Source: Anisus vortex (Eukaryota; Mollusca; Gastropoda; Planorbidae). Taken from it: a stretch of DNA of 64,000 bases. Below the pieces are notes generated by a model, which made no database searches, was not told the DNA's origin, and worked only from the letters and a program-made list of their open reading frames with translations. This document shows, one piece after another, positions 46,301 through 61,600 of this stretch. The stretch is from positions 16,904,898 to 16,968,897 of the forward strand of contig OX421508.1 of assembly GCA_949126835.1 (NCBI GenBank), given 5' to 3'. Position 1 is the first letter of the stretch; each line of letters opens with the position of its first letter. The position numbers were made by a program, and so were the translations under genes.

Positions 46301-49300
46301 CACCAGTTGAAGTCAGTGGTTGGGTATTGCTTTGATCACATATCATGCACCAGTTGAAGTGAGTGGTTTGGTAATGCTTTGACCACATACCATGCACCAG
46401 TTGAAGTGAGTGTTTGGGTATTGATTTGACCACATAACCATGCACCAGTTGAAGTGAGTGGTTGAGTATTGCTTTGACCACATACCATGCACCAGTTGAA
46501 GTGAGTGGTTGGGTATTGCTTTGACCACATACCTTGCACCAGTTGAAGTGAGTGGTTGAATTATGATTTGACCACATACCATGCACCAGTTGAAGTGAGT
46601 GTTTGGGTATTGCTTTGACCACATACCATGCACCAGATGAAGTGAGTGGTTGGGTATTGCTTTGACCACATACCATGCACCAGTTGAAGTGAGTGGTTGG
46701 GTATTGCTTTGACCACATACCACGCACCAGTTAAATTGAGTGAATGGGTATTGCTTTGACCACATACCACGCACCAGTTAAAGCGAGAGGTTGGGTATTG
46801 CATTGACCACATACCATGCACCAGGTAAAGTGAGTGGTTTGGTAATGCTTTGATCACATACTATGCACCAGTTAAAGTGAGTGTTTGGGTATTGCTTTGA
46901 CCACATACCATGCACAATTTAAAGTGAGTTGTTTGGTATTGCTTTGACCACATACCATGCACCAGTTGAAGTGAGTGTTTGGGTATTGATTTGACTACAT
47001 GCCACGCACCAGTTGAAGTGAGTGGTTGAGTATTGCTTTGACCACATACCATGCACCAGTTGAAGTGAGTGGTTAAGTATTGCTTTGACCACATACCATG
47101 CACCAGTTGAAGTGAGTGGTTGGGTATTGCTTTGACCACATACCTTGCACCAGTTGAAGTGAATCGTGGGTATTGCTTTGACCCCATACCATGCACCAGT
47201 TGAAGTGAGTAATTGGGTATTGCTTTGACCACATACCACGCACCAGTTGAAGTGAGTGGTTGGGTATTGCTTTGACCACATACAATGCACTTTTTGATGT
47301 GAATAGTTGGGTATTGCTTTTACCTTATGCCTTGCACCAGTTGAAGTGAGTGGTTCGGTATTGCTTTGACCACATATTATGCCCCAGTTAAAGTGAGTGG
47401 TTGGGTATTGCTTTGACCACATACCATGCACCAGTTGATGTGAGTGGTTGGGTATTGCTTTGACCACATACCATGCACCAAGTGAAGTAAACAGTTGGGT
47501 ATTGCTTTGACCACATATTATGCACCAGTTGAAGTGAGCGGTTGGGTATTGCTTTGACCACATACCATGCACCAGTTGAAGTAAGTAATTCGGTATTGCT
47601 TTGACCACATACCATGCACCAGTTGAAGTGAGGGTTGGGTATTGCTTTGACCACATACCATGCACCAGTTGAAGTGAGTGGTTGGGTATTGCTTTGACCA
47701 CATACCATGCACCAGTTGAAGTGAGTGGTTGGGTATTGCTTTGACCACATACCACGCACCAGTTAAAGTGAGTTGTTGGGTATTGCTTTGACCACATACC
47801 ATGCACCAGATAAAGTGAGCGTTTGGGTATTGCTTTGACCACATACCATGCACCAGTTGAAGTGAGGGTTGGGTATTGATTTGACCACATACCATGCACC
47901 ATTTGAAGTGAGTGGTTGAGTATTGCTTTGACCACATACCATGCACCAGTTGAAGTGAGTGGTTAAGTATTGCTTTGACCACATACCATGCACCAGTTGA
48001 AGTGAGTGGTTGGGTATTGCTTTGAACACATACCATGCACCAGTTGAAGTGAGTGGTTGGGTATTGCTTTAAAAACATACCATGTACCAATTGAAGTGAG
48101 CGTTTGGGTATTGCTTTGTCCACATACCATGACCAGTTGAAGTGAGTGGTTGGGTAATGCTTTGACCACATGCAATGCACCAGTTAAAGTGAAAGGTTGG
48201 GTATTGCTTTGACCACATACCATGCATCAGTTGGAGTGAGTGGTTCGGTATTGCTTTGATCACATACCATGCACCAGTTGAAGTGAGTGGTTGGGTATTG
48301 CTTTGACCACATACCATGCACCATTTGATGTGAGTGGTTGGGTATTGCTTTGACCACATACCATGCACCAGTTGAAGTTAGCGGTTGGGTATTGCTTTGA
48401 ACACATATCATGCACCAGTTGAAGTGAGTTGTTGGGTATTGCTTTGAATACATACCATGCACCAGTTGAAGTTAGTGGTTCGGTATTGCTTTGACCACAT
48501 ACCATGCACCAGTTGAAGTCAGTGGTTGGGTATTGCTTTGATCACATATCATGCACCAGTTGAAGTGAGTGGTTTGGTAATGCTTTGACCACATACCATG
48601 CACCAGTTGAAGTGAGTGTTTGGGTATTGATTTGACCACATAACCATGCACCAGTTGAAGTGAGTGGTTGAGTATTGCTTTGACCACATACCATGCACCA
48701 GTTGAAGTGAGTGGTTGGGTATTGCTTTGAACACATACCTTGCACCAGTTGAAGTGAGTGGTTGAATTATGATTTGACCACATACCATGCACCAGTTGAA
48801 GTGAGTGTTTGGGTATTGCTTTGACCACATACCATGCACCAGATGAAGTGAGTGGTTGGGTATTGCTTTGACCACATACCATGCACCAGTTGAAGTGAGT
48901 GGTTGGGTATTGCTTTGACCACATACCACGCACCAGTTAAATTGAGTGAATGGGTATTGCTTTGACCACATACCACGCACCAGTTAAAGCGAGAGGTTGG
49001 GTATTGCATTGACCACATACCATGCACCAGGTAAAGTGAGTGGTTTGGTAATGCTTTGATCACATACTATGCACCAGTTAAAGTGAGTGTTTGGGTATTG
49101 CTTTGACCACATACCATGCACAATTTAAAGTGAGTTGTTTGGTATTGCTTTGACCACATACCATGCACCAGTTGAAGTGAGTGTTTGGGTATTGATTTGA
49201 CTACATGCCACGCACCAGTTGAAGTGAGTGGTTGAGTATTGCTTTGACCACATACCATGCACCAGTTGAAGTGAGTGGTTAAGTATTGCTTTGACCACAT

Positions 49301-50502
49301 ACCATGCACCAGTTGAAGTGAGTGGTTGGGTATTGCTTTGACCACATACCTTGCACCAGTTGAAGTGAATCGTGGGTATTGCTTTGACCCCATACCATGC
49401 ACCAGTTGAAGTGAGTAATTGGGTATTGCTTTGACCACATACCACGCACCAGTTGAAGTGAGTGGTTGGGTATTGCTTTGACCACATACAATGCACTTTT
49501 TGATGTGAATAGTTGGGTATTGCTTTTACCTTATGCCTTGCACCAGTTGAAGTGAGTGGTTCGGTATTGCTTTGACCACATATTATGCCCCAGTTAAAGT
49601 GAGTGGTTGGGTATTGCTTTGACCACATACCATGCACCAGTTGATGTGAGTGGTTGGGTATTGCTTTGACCACATACCATGCACCAAGTGAAGTAAACAG
49701 TTGGGTATTGCTTTGACCACATATTATGCACCAGTTGAAGTGAGCGGTTGGGTATTGCTTTGACCACATACCATGCACCAGTTGAAGTAAGTAATTCGGT
49801 ATTGCTTTGACCACATACCATGCACCAGTTGAAGTGAGGGTTGGGTATTGCTTTGACCACATACCATGCACCAGTTGAAGTGAGTGGTTGGGTATTGCTT
49901 TGACCACATACCATGCACCAGTTGAAGTGAGTGGTTGGGTATTGCTTTGACCACATACCACGCACCAGTTAAAGTGAGTTGTTGGGTATTGCTTTGACCA
50001 CATACCATGCACCAGATAAAGTGAGCGTTTGGGTATTGCTTTGACCACATACCATGCACTAGATGAAGTGAGCGGTTAGGTGTTGCTTTGTGCACATACC
50101 ATGCATCAGTTGAAGTGAGTGTTTGGGTATTGCTTTGACCACATACCATGCACCAGATGAAGTGAGTGGTTGGGTATTGCTTTGATCACATACCACGCAC
50201 CAGTTGAAGTGATTGGTTGGGTATTGCTTTGACCAAATACCATGCACCAGTTGAAGTGAGTGGTTGGGTATTGCTTTTATCACATACCACGCACCAGTTG
50301 AAGTGAGTGGTTGGATATTGATTTGACCACATACCATGCACCAGTTAAAGTGAGTGGTTGGGTATTGCTTTGACCACATAGCATGCACCAGTTAAAGTGA
50401 GTGGTTGGATATTGCTTTGACCACATTCCAAACTCCAGTTGAAGTCAGTGATCGAGTATTGCTTTGACCACATACCATGCACCAGTTGAAGTGAGTGGTT
50501 GG
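43375..50502. repeat. 47-bp satellite, block 1 (~150 copies)
   Basis: Tandem 47-bp units with landmarks GCACCAGTTGAAGTGAGTGG, TTGGGTATTGCTTTGACC and ACATACCAT. Ordered sets of variants recur. A 35-unit block is copied at +1645 bp (for example 44171-44611 and 45816-46256), and another block at +2206 bp (46861-47232 and 49067-49438). As 47 leaves remainder 2 on division by 3 and the unit lacks stops on the minus strand, all three minus-strand frames are open over long distances and read the same 47-residue cycle (HFNWCMVCGQSNTQ, TSTGAWYVVKAIPN, SLQLVHGMWSKQYP). No start, splice or codon signature supports a protein. Confidence 0.97.
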
Positions 50503-51960
50503 TGTCACGATGTATCCCGGGCGGGACACCAACTCGTCACAATGTTGACACGGAGTGGGGTGCGGGGTATTGGTTGAGTGGGGGTAATGGTGGCTGGTTG
50601 TCGTGGGGTATGCGGTACCGATGCTGCAATCGTCCTGGAACAAGGATTACGTTGCTCCTGGCTCGTTAAGATGTTACAACGTACACAAACAGACAATTCT
50701 AAGATAAGCACGCAAATCGCTGGTTACAGTTCAGGTGTTTATTTACGTTTCAAATATCCAATGATGAGATACACATATGACTTTATACAGTAATGCTGAC
50801 ACTAGTACACGGTAATGTTACGGAATCCAACTTTAGGTTACACAACTATACTAGTGACAATACGTTTACTAGGCTAATTCTCTACAAGTCCAAGAGTACA
50901 GCTTGGGAGCTAAGACGATGCGTCTTTCTCGAGACCTGGGCCAGAACTAGACTAAATGTACAGTGTATCGGTGAACTGCCCACCTCAGACTGAATCTAAG
51001 TTGTTGAGATAGCGTCCTCTAGTCTTGAGACACGTGATCGCGCTTAATTTGGTTGGATGGCCCTTAGTTACATTTAATTACATATGGCTCCCATTGGTCA
51101 GTTCGAACATATTATATTTACATAAAGGTAGATGTATTTGAGGGAGAATGGACTGGGGTTAAGTGAACAATTATACCGCCAACATTCGGGGAGGGGTGGG
51201 GTGTAGATGAATTAATTACTATCGCCCGCAACTCAGCGGGGGCGAACAAGGGAGACGGGGGGGGGGGGAGTCGAGGTGGATGGGGGAAGTGGCTGCGGGG
51301 GGCGGTGAAGGGGGTCTAGATAAAAGAAGATTGATACAGACGTCATGCTGAGTGGAGGGAAATTATCTCCCTTTGATAGAATTTTACGTGGTCATCTCAA
51401 GTAGCTGGCCGTGGGTTGGATGAGAAATAGTATGTAGGTGCGAGAGTTTCCCTGGTCAATTTCTGGCCCAACGGGACAATAAAGTAATAACTTATTGAGC
51501 CGCTCGTGAGTTGGGTGGGTAAAGGGGAGATAAGTGGGGGGGGGGGTCTGCGTAATGCTACATATAACATGTTAAAATAACAACATGAATGAATATTTAC
51601 TATGCAAGCACATTAAAATACAGCATGAATAAATAGTTGGAAATATAATAAAAATATATACATTAAGGTATTCACAACATGCACACTTCATTCATTCACG
51701 GTTAAGTACCAATTTTGTTGTATTGATTAGCAAACTCTGAATTGGGAATTGATAAGAGTGTAGTGAAGGTTAAGAACAGGTGAGGAAGAGCTGTGGCGGG
51801 GTGTTTCAGTTGCGTAAGAGAGGGAGAAGATAATAGCTTCAGATTACTCTTCTACTCCCTAACCTAAACTTAAGCTAAGCTTTGGTTCTATTTCTACACT
51901 ACTTCCTACGCTATAATCTATCTATGTGCTAATAAGACGATTAAGTCCAAGATCGTGACA
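50503..51960 (+). mobile_element. Solo-LTR-like element, copy 1 (1458 bp)
   Basis: It begins TGTCACGATGTATCCCGGGC and ends CCAAGATCGTGACA, so the termini are TG...CA with a 9-bp inverted repeat TGTCACGAT. GTTGG flanks both sides (50498-50502 and 51961-51965), a 5-bp target duplication typical of LTR elements. AATAAA at 51478-51483 suggests + orientation. There are no gag/pol frames, primer-binding site or second LTR, so this is best read as a solo LTR left by LTR-LTR recombination. A Gypsy- or BEL-type parent is a guess. Short + strand frames at 50578-50993 show no domain. Confidence 0.8.
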
Positions 51961-54900
51961 GTTGGGTATTTCTTTGACCACATACCATGCACCAGTTAAA
52001 GTTAGTGGTTGGGTATTGCTTTGACCACATATTACGCACCAGTTGAAGTGAGTGGTTGGGTAATGCTATGACCACATAACACGCACCAGTTAAAGTGAGT
52101 GGTTGGGTATTGCTTTGACCACATACCACGCACCTGTTAAAGTGAGTGGTTAAGTATTTCTTTGACCACATATAATGCGCACCAGTTGAAGTGAGTGGTT
52201 GGGTATTGCTTTGACCACATACATTGCACCAGTTGAAGTGAGTGGTTGGGTATTGCTTTGAACACATACCATGCACCAGTTTAAGTGTGTCGTTGGGTAT
52301 TGAAGTGACCTCATACCATGCACCAGTTGAAGTGAGTGGTTGGGTATTGCTTTGACCACATACCATGCACCAGTTGAAGTTAGTGGTTGAGTACTGCTTT
52401 GACCACATACCATGCACCAGTTAAAGTGAAAGGTTGGGTATTGCTTTGACCACATACCATGCATCAGTTGGAGTGAGTGGTTCGGTATTGCTTTGATCAC
52501 ATACCATGCACCAGTTGAAGTGAGTGGTTGGGTATTGCTTTGACCACATACCATGACCAGTTGAAGTGAGTGGTTGGGTAATGCTTTGACCACATGCAAT
52601 GCACCAGTTAAAGTGAAAGGTTGGGTATTGCTTTGACCACATACCATGCATCAGTTGGAGTGAGTGGTTCGGTATTGATTTGATCACATACCATGCACCA
52701 GTTGAAGTGAGTGGTTGGGTATTGCTTTGACCACATACCATGCACCATTTGATGTGAGTGGTTGGGTATTGCTTTGACCACATACCATGCACCAGTTGAA
52801 GTGAGCGGTTGGGTATTGCTTTGACCACATACCATGCACCAGTTGAAGTTAGCGGTTGGGTATTGCTTTGAACACATATCATGCACCAGTTGAAGTGAGT
52901 TGTTGGGTATTGCTTTGAATACATACCATGCACCAGTTGAAGTTAGTGGTTCGGTATTGCTTTGACCACATACCATGACCAGTTGAAGTCAGTGTTTGGG
53001 TATTGCTTTGATCACATATCATGCACCAGTTGAAGTGAGTGGTTTGGTAATGCTTTGACCACATACCATGCACCAGTTGAAGTGAGTGTTTGGGTATTGA
53101 TTTGACCACATAACCATGCACCAGTTGAAGTGAGTGGTTGAGTATTGCTTTGACCACATACCATGCACCAGTTGAAGTGAGTGGTTGGGTATTGCTTTGA
53201 CCACAAACCTTGCACCAGTTGAAGTGAGTGGTTGAATTATGATTTGACCACATACCATGCACCAGTTGAAGTGAGTGTTTGGGTATTGCTTTGACCACAT
53301 ACCATGCACCAGATGAAGTGAGTGGTTGGGTATTGCTTTGACCACATACCATGCACCAGTTGAAGTGAGTGGTTGGGTATTGCTTTGACCACATACCACG
53401 CACCAGTTAAATTGAGTGAATGGGTATTGCTTTGACCACATACCACGCACCAGTTAAAGCGAGAGGTTGGGTATTGCATTGACCACATACCATGCACCAG
53501 GTAAAGTGAGTGGTTGGGTAATGCTTTGACCACATGCAATGCACCAGTTAAAGTGAAAGGTTGGGTATTGCTTTGACCACATACCATGCACCAGTTGGAG
53601 TGAGTGGTTCGGTATTGCTTTGATCACATACCATGCACCAGTTGAAGTGAGTGGTTGGGTATTGCTTTGACCACATACCATGCACCATTTGATGTGAATG
53701 GTTGGGTATTGCTTTGACCACATACCATGCACCAGTTGAAGTGAGCGGTTGGGTATTGCTTTGAACACATATCATGCACCAGTTGAAGTGAGTTGTTGGG
53801 TATTGCTTTGACCACATACCATGCACCAGTTGAAGTCAGTGGTTGGGTATTGCTTTGACCACATATCATGCACCAGTTGAAGTGAGTGGTTTTGGTATTG
53901 CTTTGACCACATACCATGCACCAGTTGAAGTGAGTGTTTGGGTATTGATTTGACCACATACCATGCACCAGTTGAAGTGAGTGGTTGAGTATTGCTTTGA
54001 CCACATACCATGCACCAGTTGAAGTGAGTGGTTAAGTATTGCTTTGACCACATACCATGCACCAGTTGAAGTGAGTGGTTGGGTATTGCTTTGAACACAT
54101 ACCATGCACCAGTTGAAGTGAGTGGTTGGGTATTGCTTTAAAAACATACCATGTACCAATTGAAGTGAGCGTTTGGGTATTGCTTTGTCCACATACCATG
54201 ACCAGTTGAAGTGAGTGGTTGGGTAATGCTTTGACCACATGCAATGCACCAGTTAAAGTGAAAGGTTGGGTATTGCTTTGACCACATACCATGCATCAGT
54301 TGGAGTGAGTGGTTCGGTATTGCTTTGATCACATACCATGCACCAGTTGAAGTGAGTGGTTGGGTATTGCTTTGACCACATACCATGCACCATTTGATGT
54401 GAGTGGTTGGGTATTGCTTTGACCACATACCATGCACCAGTTGAAGTGAGCGGTTGGGTATTGCTTTGACCACATACCATGCACCAGTTGAAGTTAGCGG
54501 TTGGGTATTGCTTTGAACACATATCATGCACCAGTTGAAGTGAGTTGTTGGGTATTGCTTTGAATACATACCATGCACCAGTTGAAGTTAGTGGTTCGGT
54601 ATTGCTTTGACCACATACCATGCACCAGTTGAAGTCAGTGATTGGGTATTGCTTTGATCACATATCATGCACCAGTTGAAGTGAGTGGTTTGGTAATGCT
54701 TTGACCACATACCATGCACCAGTTGAAGTGAGTGTTTGGGTATTGATTTGACCACATAACCATGCACCAGTTGAAGTGAGTGGTTGAGTATTGCTTTGAC
54801 CACATACAATGCACCAGTTGAAGTGAGTGGTTGGGTATTGCTTTGACCACATACCTTGCACCAGTTGAAGTGAGTGGTTGAATTATGATTTGACCACATA

Positions 54901-57900
54901 CCATGCACCAGTTGAAGTGAGTGTTTGGGTATTGCTTTGACCACATACCATGCACCAGATGAAGTGAGTGGTTGGGTATTGCTTTGACCACATACCATGC
55001 ACCAGTTGAAGTGAGTGGTTGGGTATTGCTTTGACCACATACCACGCACCAGTTAAATTGAGTGAATGGGTATTGCTTTGACCACATACCACGCACCAGT
55101 TAAAGCGAGAGGTTGGGTATTGCATTGACCACATACCATGCACCAGGTAAAGTGAGTGGTTTGGTAATGCTTTGATCACATACTATGCACCAGTTAAAGT
55201 GAGTGTTTGGGTATTGCTTTGACCACATACCATGCACAATTTAAAGTGAGTTGTTTGGTATTGCTTTGACCACATACCATGCACCAGTTGAAGTGAGTGT
55301 TTGGGTATTGATTTGACTACATGCCACGCACCAGTTGAAGTGAGTGGTTGAGTATTGCTTTGACCACATACCATGATCAGTTAAAGTGAGTGGTTGGGTA
55401 ATGCTTTGACCACATGCAATGCACCAGTTAAAGTGAAAGGTTGAGTATTGCTTTGACCACATACCATGCACCAGTTAGAGTGAGTGGTTCGGTATTGCTT
55501 TGATCACATACCATGCACCAGTTGAAGTGAGTGGTTGGGTATTGCTTTGACCACATACCATGCACCATTTGATGTGAATGGTTGGGTATTGCTTTGACCA
55601 CATACCATGCACCAGTTGAAGTGAGCGGTTGGGTATTGCTTTGAACACATATCATGCACCAGTTGAAGTGAGTTGTTGGGTATTGCTTTGACCACATACC
55701 ATGCACCAGTTGAAGTCAGTGGTTGGGTATTGCTTTGACCACATATCATGCACCAGTTGAAGTGAGTGGTTTTGGTATTGCTTTGACCACATACCATGCA
55801 CCAGTTGAAGTGAGTGTTTTGGTATTGATTTGACCACATACCATGCACCAGTTGAAGTGAGTGGTTGAGTATTGCTTTGACCACATACCATGCACCAGTT
55901 GAAGTGAGTGGTTAAGTATTGCTTTGACCACATACCATGCACCAGTTGAAGTGAGTGGTTGGGTATTGCTTTGAACACATACCATGCACCAGTTGAAGTG
56001 AGTGGTTGGGTATTGCTTTAAAAACATACCATGTACCAATTGAAGTGAGCGTTTGGTTATTGCTTTGTCCACATACCATGACCAGTTGAAGTGAGTGGTT
56101 GGGTAATGCTTTGACCACATGCAATGCACCAGTTAAAGTGAAAGGTTGGGTATTGCTTTGACCACATACCATGCATCAGTTGGAGTGAGTGGTTCGGTAT
56201 TGCTTTGATCACATACCATGCACCAGTTGAAGTGAGTGGTTGGGTATTGCTTTGACCACATACCATGCACCATTTGATGTGAGTGGTTGGGTATTGCTTT
56301 GACCACATACCATGCACCAGTTGAAGTGAGCGGTTGGGTATTGCTTTGACCACATACCATGCACCAGTTGAAGTTAGCGGTTGGGTATTGCTTTGAACAC
56401 ATATCATGCACCAGTTGAAGTGAGTTGTTGGGTATTGCTTTGAATACATACCATGCACCAGTTGAAGTTAGTGGTTCGGTATTGCTTTGACCACATACCA
56501 TGCACCAGTTGAAGTCAGTGTTTGGGTATTGCTTTGATCACATATCATGCACCAGTTGAAGTGAGTGGTTTGGTAATGCTTTGACCACATACCATGCACC
56601 AGTTGAAGTGAGTGTTTGGGTATTGATTTGACCACATAACCATGCACCAGTTGAAGTGAGTGGTTGAGTATTGCTTTGACCACATACCATGCACCAGTTG
56701 AAGTGAGTGGTTGGGTATTGCTTTGACCACATACCTTGCACCAGTTGAAGTGAGTGGTTGAATTATGATTTGACCACATACCATGCACCAGTTGAAGTGA
56801 GTGTTTGGGTATTGCTTTGACCACATACCATGCACCAGATGAAGTGAGTGGTTGGGTATTGCTTTGACCACATACCATGCACCAGTTGAAGTGAGTGGTT
56901 GGGTATTGCTTTGACCACATACCACGCACCAGTTAAATTGAGTGAATGGGTATTGCTTTGACCACATACCACGCACCAGTTAAAGCGAGAGGTTGGGTAT
57001 TGCATTGACCACATACCATGCACCAGGTAAAGTGAGTGGTTGGGTAATGCTTTGACCACATGCAATGCACCAGTTAAAGTGAAAGGTTGGGTATTGCTTT
57101 GACCACATACCATGCACCAGTTGGAGTGAGTGGTTCGGTATTGCTTTGATCACATACCATGCACCAGTTGAAGTGAGTGGTTGGGTATTGCTTTGACCAC
57201 ATACCATGCACCATTTGATGTGAATGGTTGGGTATTGCTTTGACCACATACCATGCACCAGTTGAAGTGAGCGGTTGGGTATTGCTTTGAACACATATCA
57301 TGCTCCAGTTGAAGTGAGTTGTTGGGTATTGCTTTGACCACATACCATGCACCAGTTGAAGTCAGTGGTTGGGTATTGCTTTGACCACATATCATGCACC
57401 AGTTGAAGTGAGTGGTTTTGGTATTGCTTTGACCACATACCATGCACCAGTTGAAGTGAGTGTTTGGGTATTGATTTGACCACATACCATGCACCAGTTG
57501 AAGTGAGTGGTTGAGTATTGCTTTGACCACATACCATGCACCAGTTGAAGTGAGTGGTTAAGTATTGCTTTGACCACATACCATGCACTAGTTGAAGTGA
57601 GTGGTTGGGTATTGCTTTGAACACATACCATGCACCAGTTGAAGTGAGTGGTTGGGTATTGCTTTAAAAACATACCATGTACCAATTGAAGTGAGCGTTT
57701 GGGTATTGCTTTGTCCACATACCATGACCAGTTGAAGTGAGTGGTTGGGTAATGCTTTGACCACATGCAATGCACCAGTTAAAGTGAAAGGTTGGGTATT
57801 GCTTTGACCACATACCATGCATCAGTTGGAGTGAGTGGTTCGGTATTGCTTTGATCACATACCATGCACCAGTTGAAGTGAGTGGTTGGGTATTGCTTTG

Positions 57901-60144
57901 ACCACATACCATGCACCATTTGATGTGAGTGGTTGGGTATTGCTTTGACCACATACCATGCACCAGTTGAAGTGAGCGGTTGGGTATTGCTTTGACCACA
58001 TACCATGCACCAGTTGAAGTTAGCGGTTGGGTATTGCTTTGAACACATATCATGCACCAGTTGAAGTGAGTTGTTGGGTATTGCTTTGAATACATACCAT
58101 GCACCAGTTGAAGTTAGTGGTTCGGTATTGCTTTGACCACATACCATGCACCAGTTGAAGTCAGTGGTTGGGTATTGCTTTGATCACATATCATGCACCA
58201 GTTGAAGTGAGTGGTTTGGTAATGCTTTGACCACATACCATGCACCAGTTGAAGTGAGTGTTTGGGTATTGATTTGACCACATAACCATGCACCAGTTGA
58301 AGTGAGTGGTTGAGTATTGCTTTGACCACATACCATGCACCAGTTGAAGTGAGTGGTTGGGTATTGCTTTGACCACATACCTTGCACCAGTTGAAGTGAG
58401 TGGTTGAATTATGATTTGACCACATACCATGCACCAGTTGAAGTGAGTGTTTGGGTATTGCTTTGACCACATACCATGCACCAGATGAAGTGAGTGGTTG
58501 GGTATTGCTTTGACCACATACCATGCACCAGTTGAAGTGAGTGGTTGGGTATTGCTTTGACCACATACCACGCACCAGTTAAATTGAGTGAATGGGTATT
58601 GCTTTGACCACATACCACGCACCAGTTAAAGCGAGAGGTTGGGTATTGCATTGACCACATACCATGCACCAGGTAAAGTGAGTGGTTTGGTAATGCTTTG
58701 ATCACATACTATGTACCAGTTAAAGTGAGTGTTTGGGTATTGCTTTGACCACATACCATGCACAATTTAAAGTGAGTTGTTTGGTATTGCTTTGACCACA
58801 TACCATGCACCAGTTGAAGTGAGTGTTTGGGTATTGATTTGACTACATGCCACGCACCAGTTGAAGTGAGTGGTTGAGTATTGCTTTGACCACATACCAT
58901 GCACCAGTTGAAGTGAGTGGTTAAGTATTGCTTTGACCACATACCATGAACCAGTTGAAGTGAGTGGTTGGGTATTGCTTTGACCACATACCTTGCACCA
59001 GTTGAAGTGAATCGTGGGTATTGCTTTGACCCCATACCATGCACCAGTTGAAGTGAGTAATTGGGTATTGCTTTGACCACATACCACGCACCAGTTGAAG
59101 TGAGTGGTTGGGTATTGCTTTGACCACATACAATGCACTTTTTGATGTGAATAGTTGGGTATTGCTTTTACCTTATGCCTTGCACCAGTTGAAGTGAGTG
59201 GTTCGGTATTGCTTTGACCACATATTATGCCCCAGTTAAAGTGAGTGGTTGGGTATTGCTTTGACCACATACCATGCACCAGTTGATGTGAGTGGTTGGG
59301 TATTGCTTTGACCACATACCATGCACCAAGTGAAGTAAACAGTTGGGTATTGCTTTGACCACATATTATGCACCAGTTGAAGTGAGCGGTTGGGTATTGC
59401 TTTGACCACATACCATGCACCAGTTGAAGTAAGTAATTCGGTATTGCTTTGACCACATACCATGCACAAGTTGAAGTGAGGGTTGGGTATTGCTTTGACC
59501 ACATACCATGCACCAGTTGAAGTGAGTGGTTGGGTATTGCTTTGACCACATACCATGCACCAGTTGAAGTGAGTGGTTGGGTATTGCTTTGACCACATAC
59601 CACGCACCAGTTAAAGTGAGTTGTTGGGTATTGCTTTGACCACATACCATGCACCAGATAAAGTGAGCGTTTGGGTATTGCTTTGACCACATACCATGCA
59701 CTAGATGAAGTGAGCGGTTAGGTGTTGCTTTGTGCACATACCATGCATCAGTTGAAGTGAGTGTTTGGGTATTGCTTTGACCACATACCATGCACCAGAT
59801 GAAGTGAGTGGTTGGGTATTGCTTTGATCACATACCACACACCAGTTGAAGTGATTGGTTGGGTATTGCTTTGACCAAATACCATGCACCAGTTGAAGTG
59901 AGTGGTTGGGTATTGCTTTTATCACATACCACGCACCAGTTGAAGTGAGTGGTTGGATATTGATTTGACCACATACCATGCACCAGTTAAAGTGAGTGGT
60001 TGGGTATTGCTTTGACCACATAGCATGCACCAGTTAAAGTGAGTGGTTGGATATTGCTTTGACCACATTCCAACCTCCAGTTGAAGTGAGTGATCGAGTA
60101 TTGCTTTGACCACATACCATGCACCAGTTGAAGTGAGTGGTTGG
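51961..60144. repeat. 47-bp satellite, block 2 (~174 copies)
   Basis: The same unit as block 1. Blocks of about 1646 bp and 1880 bp (40 units) recur (variant sets at 53019, 54665, 56545 and 58191). The right part, from about 57.6 kb, repeats block 1 from about 48.0 kb at an offset of 9642 bp (9595 bp before one 47-bp unit gain). Minus-strand open frames are by-products as in block 1. Confidence 0.97.
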
Positions 60145-61600
60145 TGTCACGATGTATCCCGGGCGGGACACCAACTCGTCACAATGTTGACACGGAGTGG
60201 GGTGCGGGGTATTGGTTGAGTGGGGGTAATGGTGGCTGGTTGTCGTGGGGTATGCGGTACCGATGCTGCAATCGTCCTGGAACAAGGATTACGTTGCTCG
60301 TGGCTCGTTAAGATGTTACAACGTACACAAACAGACAATTCTAAGATAAGCACGCAAATCGCTGGTTACAGTTCAGGTGTTTATTTACGTTTCAAATATC
60401 CAATGATGAGATACACATATGACTTTATACAGTAATGCTGACACTAGTACACGGTAATGTTATGGAATCCAACTTTAGGTTACACAACTATACTAGTGAC
60501 AATACGTTTACTAGGCTAATTCTCTACAAGTCCAAGAGTACAGCTTGGGAGCTAAGACGATGCGTCTTTCTCGAGACCTGGGCCAGAACTAGACTAAATG
60601 TACAGTGTATCGGTGAACTGCCCACCTCAGACTGAATCTAAGTTGTTGAGATAGCGTCCTCTAGTCTTGAGACACGTGATCGCGCTTAATTTGGTTGGAT
60701 GGCCCTTAGTTACATTTAATTACATATGGCTCCCATTGGTCAGTTCGAACATATTATATTTACATAAAGGTAGATGTATTTGAGGGAGAATGGACTGGGG
60801 TTAAGTGAACAATTATACCGCCAACATTCGGGGAGGGGTGGGGTGTAGATGAATTAATTACTATCGCCCGCAACTCAGCGGGGGCGAACAAGGGAGACGG
60901 GGGGGGGAGTCGAGGTGGATGGGGGAAGTGGCTGCGGGGGGCGGTGAAGGGGGTCTAGATAAAAGAAGATTGATACAGACGTCATGCTGAGTGGAGGGAA
61001 ATTATCTCCCTTTGATAGAATTTTACGTGGTCATCTCAAGTAGCTGGCCGTGGGTTGGATGAGAAATAGTATGTAGGTGCGAGAGTTTCCCTGGTCAATT
61101 TCTGGCCCAACGGGACAATAAAGTAATAACTTATTGAGCCGCTCGTGAGTTGGGTGGGTAAAGGGGAGATAAGTGGGGGGGGGGGGTCTGCGTAATGCTA
61201 CATATAACATGTTAAAATAACAACATGAATGAATATTTACTATGCAAGCACATTAAAATACAGCATGAATAAATAGTTGGAAATATAATAAAAATATATA
61301 CATTAAGGTATTCACAACATGCACACTTCATTCATTCACGGTTAAGTACCAATTTTGTTGTATTGATTAGCAAACTCTGAATTGGGAATTGATAAGAGTG
61401 TAGTGAAGGTTAAGAACAGGTGAGGAAGAGCTGTGGCGGGGTGTTTCAGTTGCGTAAGAGAGGGAGAAGATAATAGCTTCAGATTACTCTTCTACTCCCT
61501 AACCTAAACTTAAGCTAAGCTTTGGTTCTATTTCTACACTACTTCCTACGCTATAATCTATCTATGTGCTAATAAGACGATTAAGTCCAAGATCGTGACA
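60145..61600 (+). mobile_element. Solo-LTR-like element, copy 2 (1456 bp)
   Basis: Nearly identical to copy 1. I see single-base changes (GCTCCTGG to GCTCGTGG, TTACGG to TTATGG) and two G-run length changes. It has the same ends and the same GTTGG flanks, with AATAAA at 61117-61122. The neighbouring satellite matches that of copy 1 on both sides, so it arose by duplication of the locus and not by a new insertion. Confidence 0.85.

Noticed and set aside
43329..50388. Dozens of long minus-strand ORFs with a Cys/Trp-rich 47-residue cycle, like a repeat-protein family
   Set aside because: They appear in all three frames of the same strand and follow directly from a 47-bp unit lacking stops. Frames begin and end where units carry random indels. 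There are no signal, splice or domain features.
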